6,442 nucleotides of DNA from NCBI GenBank assembly GCA_900552525.1, contig UNSK01000075.1, positions 1-6,442 of the forward strand, read 5' to 3'. The translations under genes and the position numbers were made by a program. The notes under the pieces are model-generated. The model saw only the letters and a list, made by a program, of their open reading frames with translations, searched no databases and had not been told where the DNA came from. Origin of the DNA: Candidatus Gastranaerophilales bacterium (GTDB lineage Bacteria; Cyanobacteriota; Vampirovibrionia; Gastranaerophilales; Gastranaerophilaceae). Below are positions 6,359 to 6,442 of the stretch, piece by piece (position 1 is the stretch's first letter; each line of letters opens with the position of its first letter).

Positions 6359-6442
6359 TTTTTGATATTGGGTAGAACATTTGCGGTAAGGAGGCTCGAA
6401 AGAGTTTCCATACTAGTTGATGAAATTGAATGGAATGGAAAA
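6359..6442 (+). pseudogene. Open frame to the right edge, possible serine recombinase C-terminal remnant
   Basis: Directly after the TGA of the membrane protein, and in the same frame, the reading stays open to the edge (28 codons). It includes VRRLERVSILVDEIEWNGK (6386-6442). There is no ATG in this frame; TTG codons at 6362 and 6368 lack a ribosome binding site. From memory, an 'R..I..LVd.I.WdG' segment is typical of the C-terminal end of large serine recombinases on Clostridia mobile elements, just before the end of the protein. With no start it could be a decayed recombinase fragment. The AAGGAGG at 6388-6394 might instead be a ribosome binding site for a gene starting at ATG 6420 in another frame. 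The evidence is weak because the window ends here. Confidence 0.3.

Noticed and set aside
6151..6411. 86-residue minus-strand frame near the right end
   Set aside because: It is mostly antisense to the membrane protein gene, with no Shine-Dalgarno sequence before its ATG.
6405..6441. TTTCCAT/ATGGAAA inverted repeat as a terminator of the membrane protein gene
   Set aside because: It is a short, AT-rich 7-bp stem with a 23-nt loop and no T-run after it, and it falls in a stretch that may be coding.
1..6442. CRISPR array, tRNA, rRNA or insertion sequence
   Set aside because: No spaced repeats, cloverleaf, rRNA signature or terminal inverted repeats with a transposase were seen on either strand.

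Overview
The window looks like chromosomal DNA of a low-GC Gram-positive bacterium, most likely a gut-type Clostridia. This rests on the AT-rich intergenic DNA, strong AAGGAGG-type ribosome binding sites, a Firmicutes-style lipoprotein with a Ser/Asn linker, sigma-A-like promoters and U-tailed terminators. No RNA gene, CRISPR array or insertion sequence was found.

Layout: (1) 3-125 (+) is the last 40 codons of a membrane protein whose start is outside the window. (2) A nearly perfect bidirectional hairpin terminator at 105-145 is shared with the convergent lipoprotein gene at 173-1435 (-), which encodes a secreted beta-propeller-like protein with an unusual Cys/His cluster. (3) A 500-bp divergent intergenic region (1436-1936) holds a promoter for the lipoprotein, a promoter on the plus strand with a 10-bp-arm dyad over its -10 and start site, and a roughly 200-nt leader with mutually exclusive hairpins. 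(4) 1937-4366 (+) encodes an 809-residue ABC-2 type permease that is an internal tandem duplication of two six-helix halves, each with a large extracytoplasmic domain. It is followed with no gap by its ABC ATPase (4367-5236, +), and the two-gene unit ends at a terminator (5249-5294). (5) 5501-6358 (+) is an unrecognised, very AT-rich polytopic membrane protein with its own promoter and an 11-bp-spaced direct repeat upstream. (6) From 6359 to the right edge an open frame without a convincing start resembles the C-terminal end of a large serine recombinase, possibly a mobile-element remnant.

Working model: the permease carries two membrane halves on one chain and probably forms an exporter with two copies of the ATPase. 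The dyad at its promoter and the long leader suggest controlled expression. The divergent lipoprotein could be a surface partner, but this is inferred only from proximity. No substrate can be named from the sequence. The most distinctive item is the fused, duplicated permease with its control region. Nothing here by itself proves a wholly new system.
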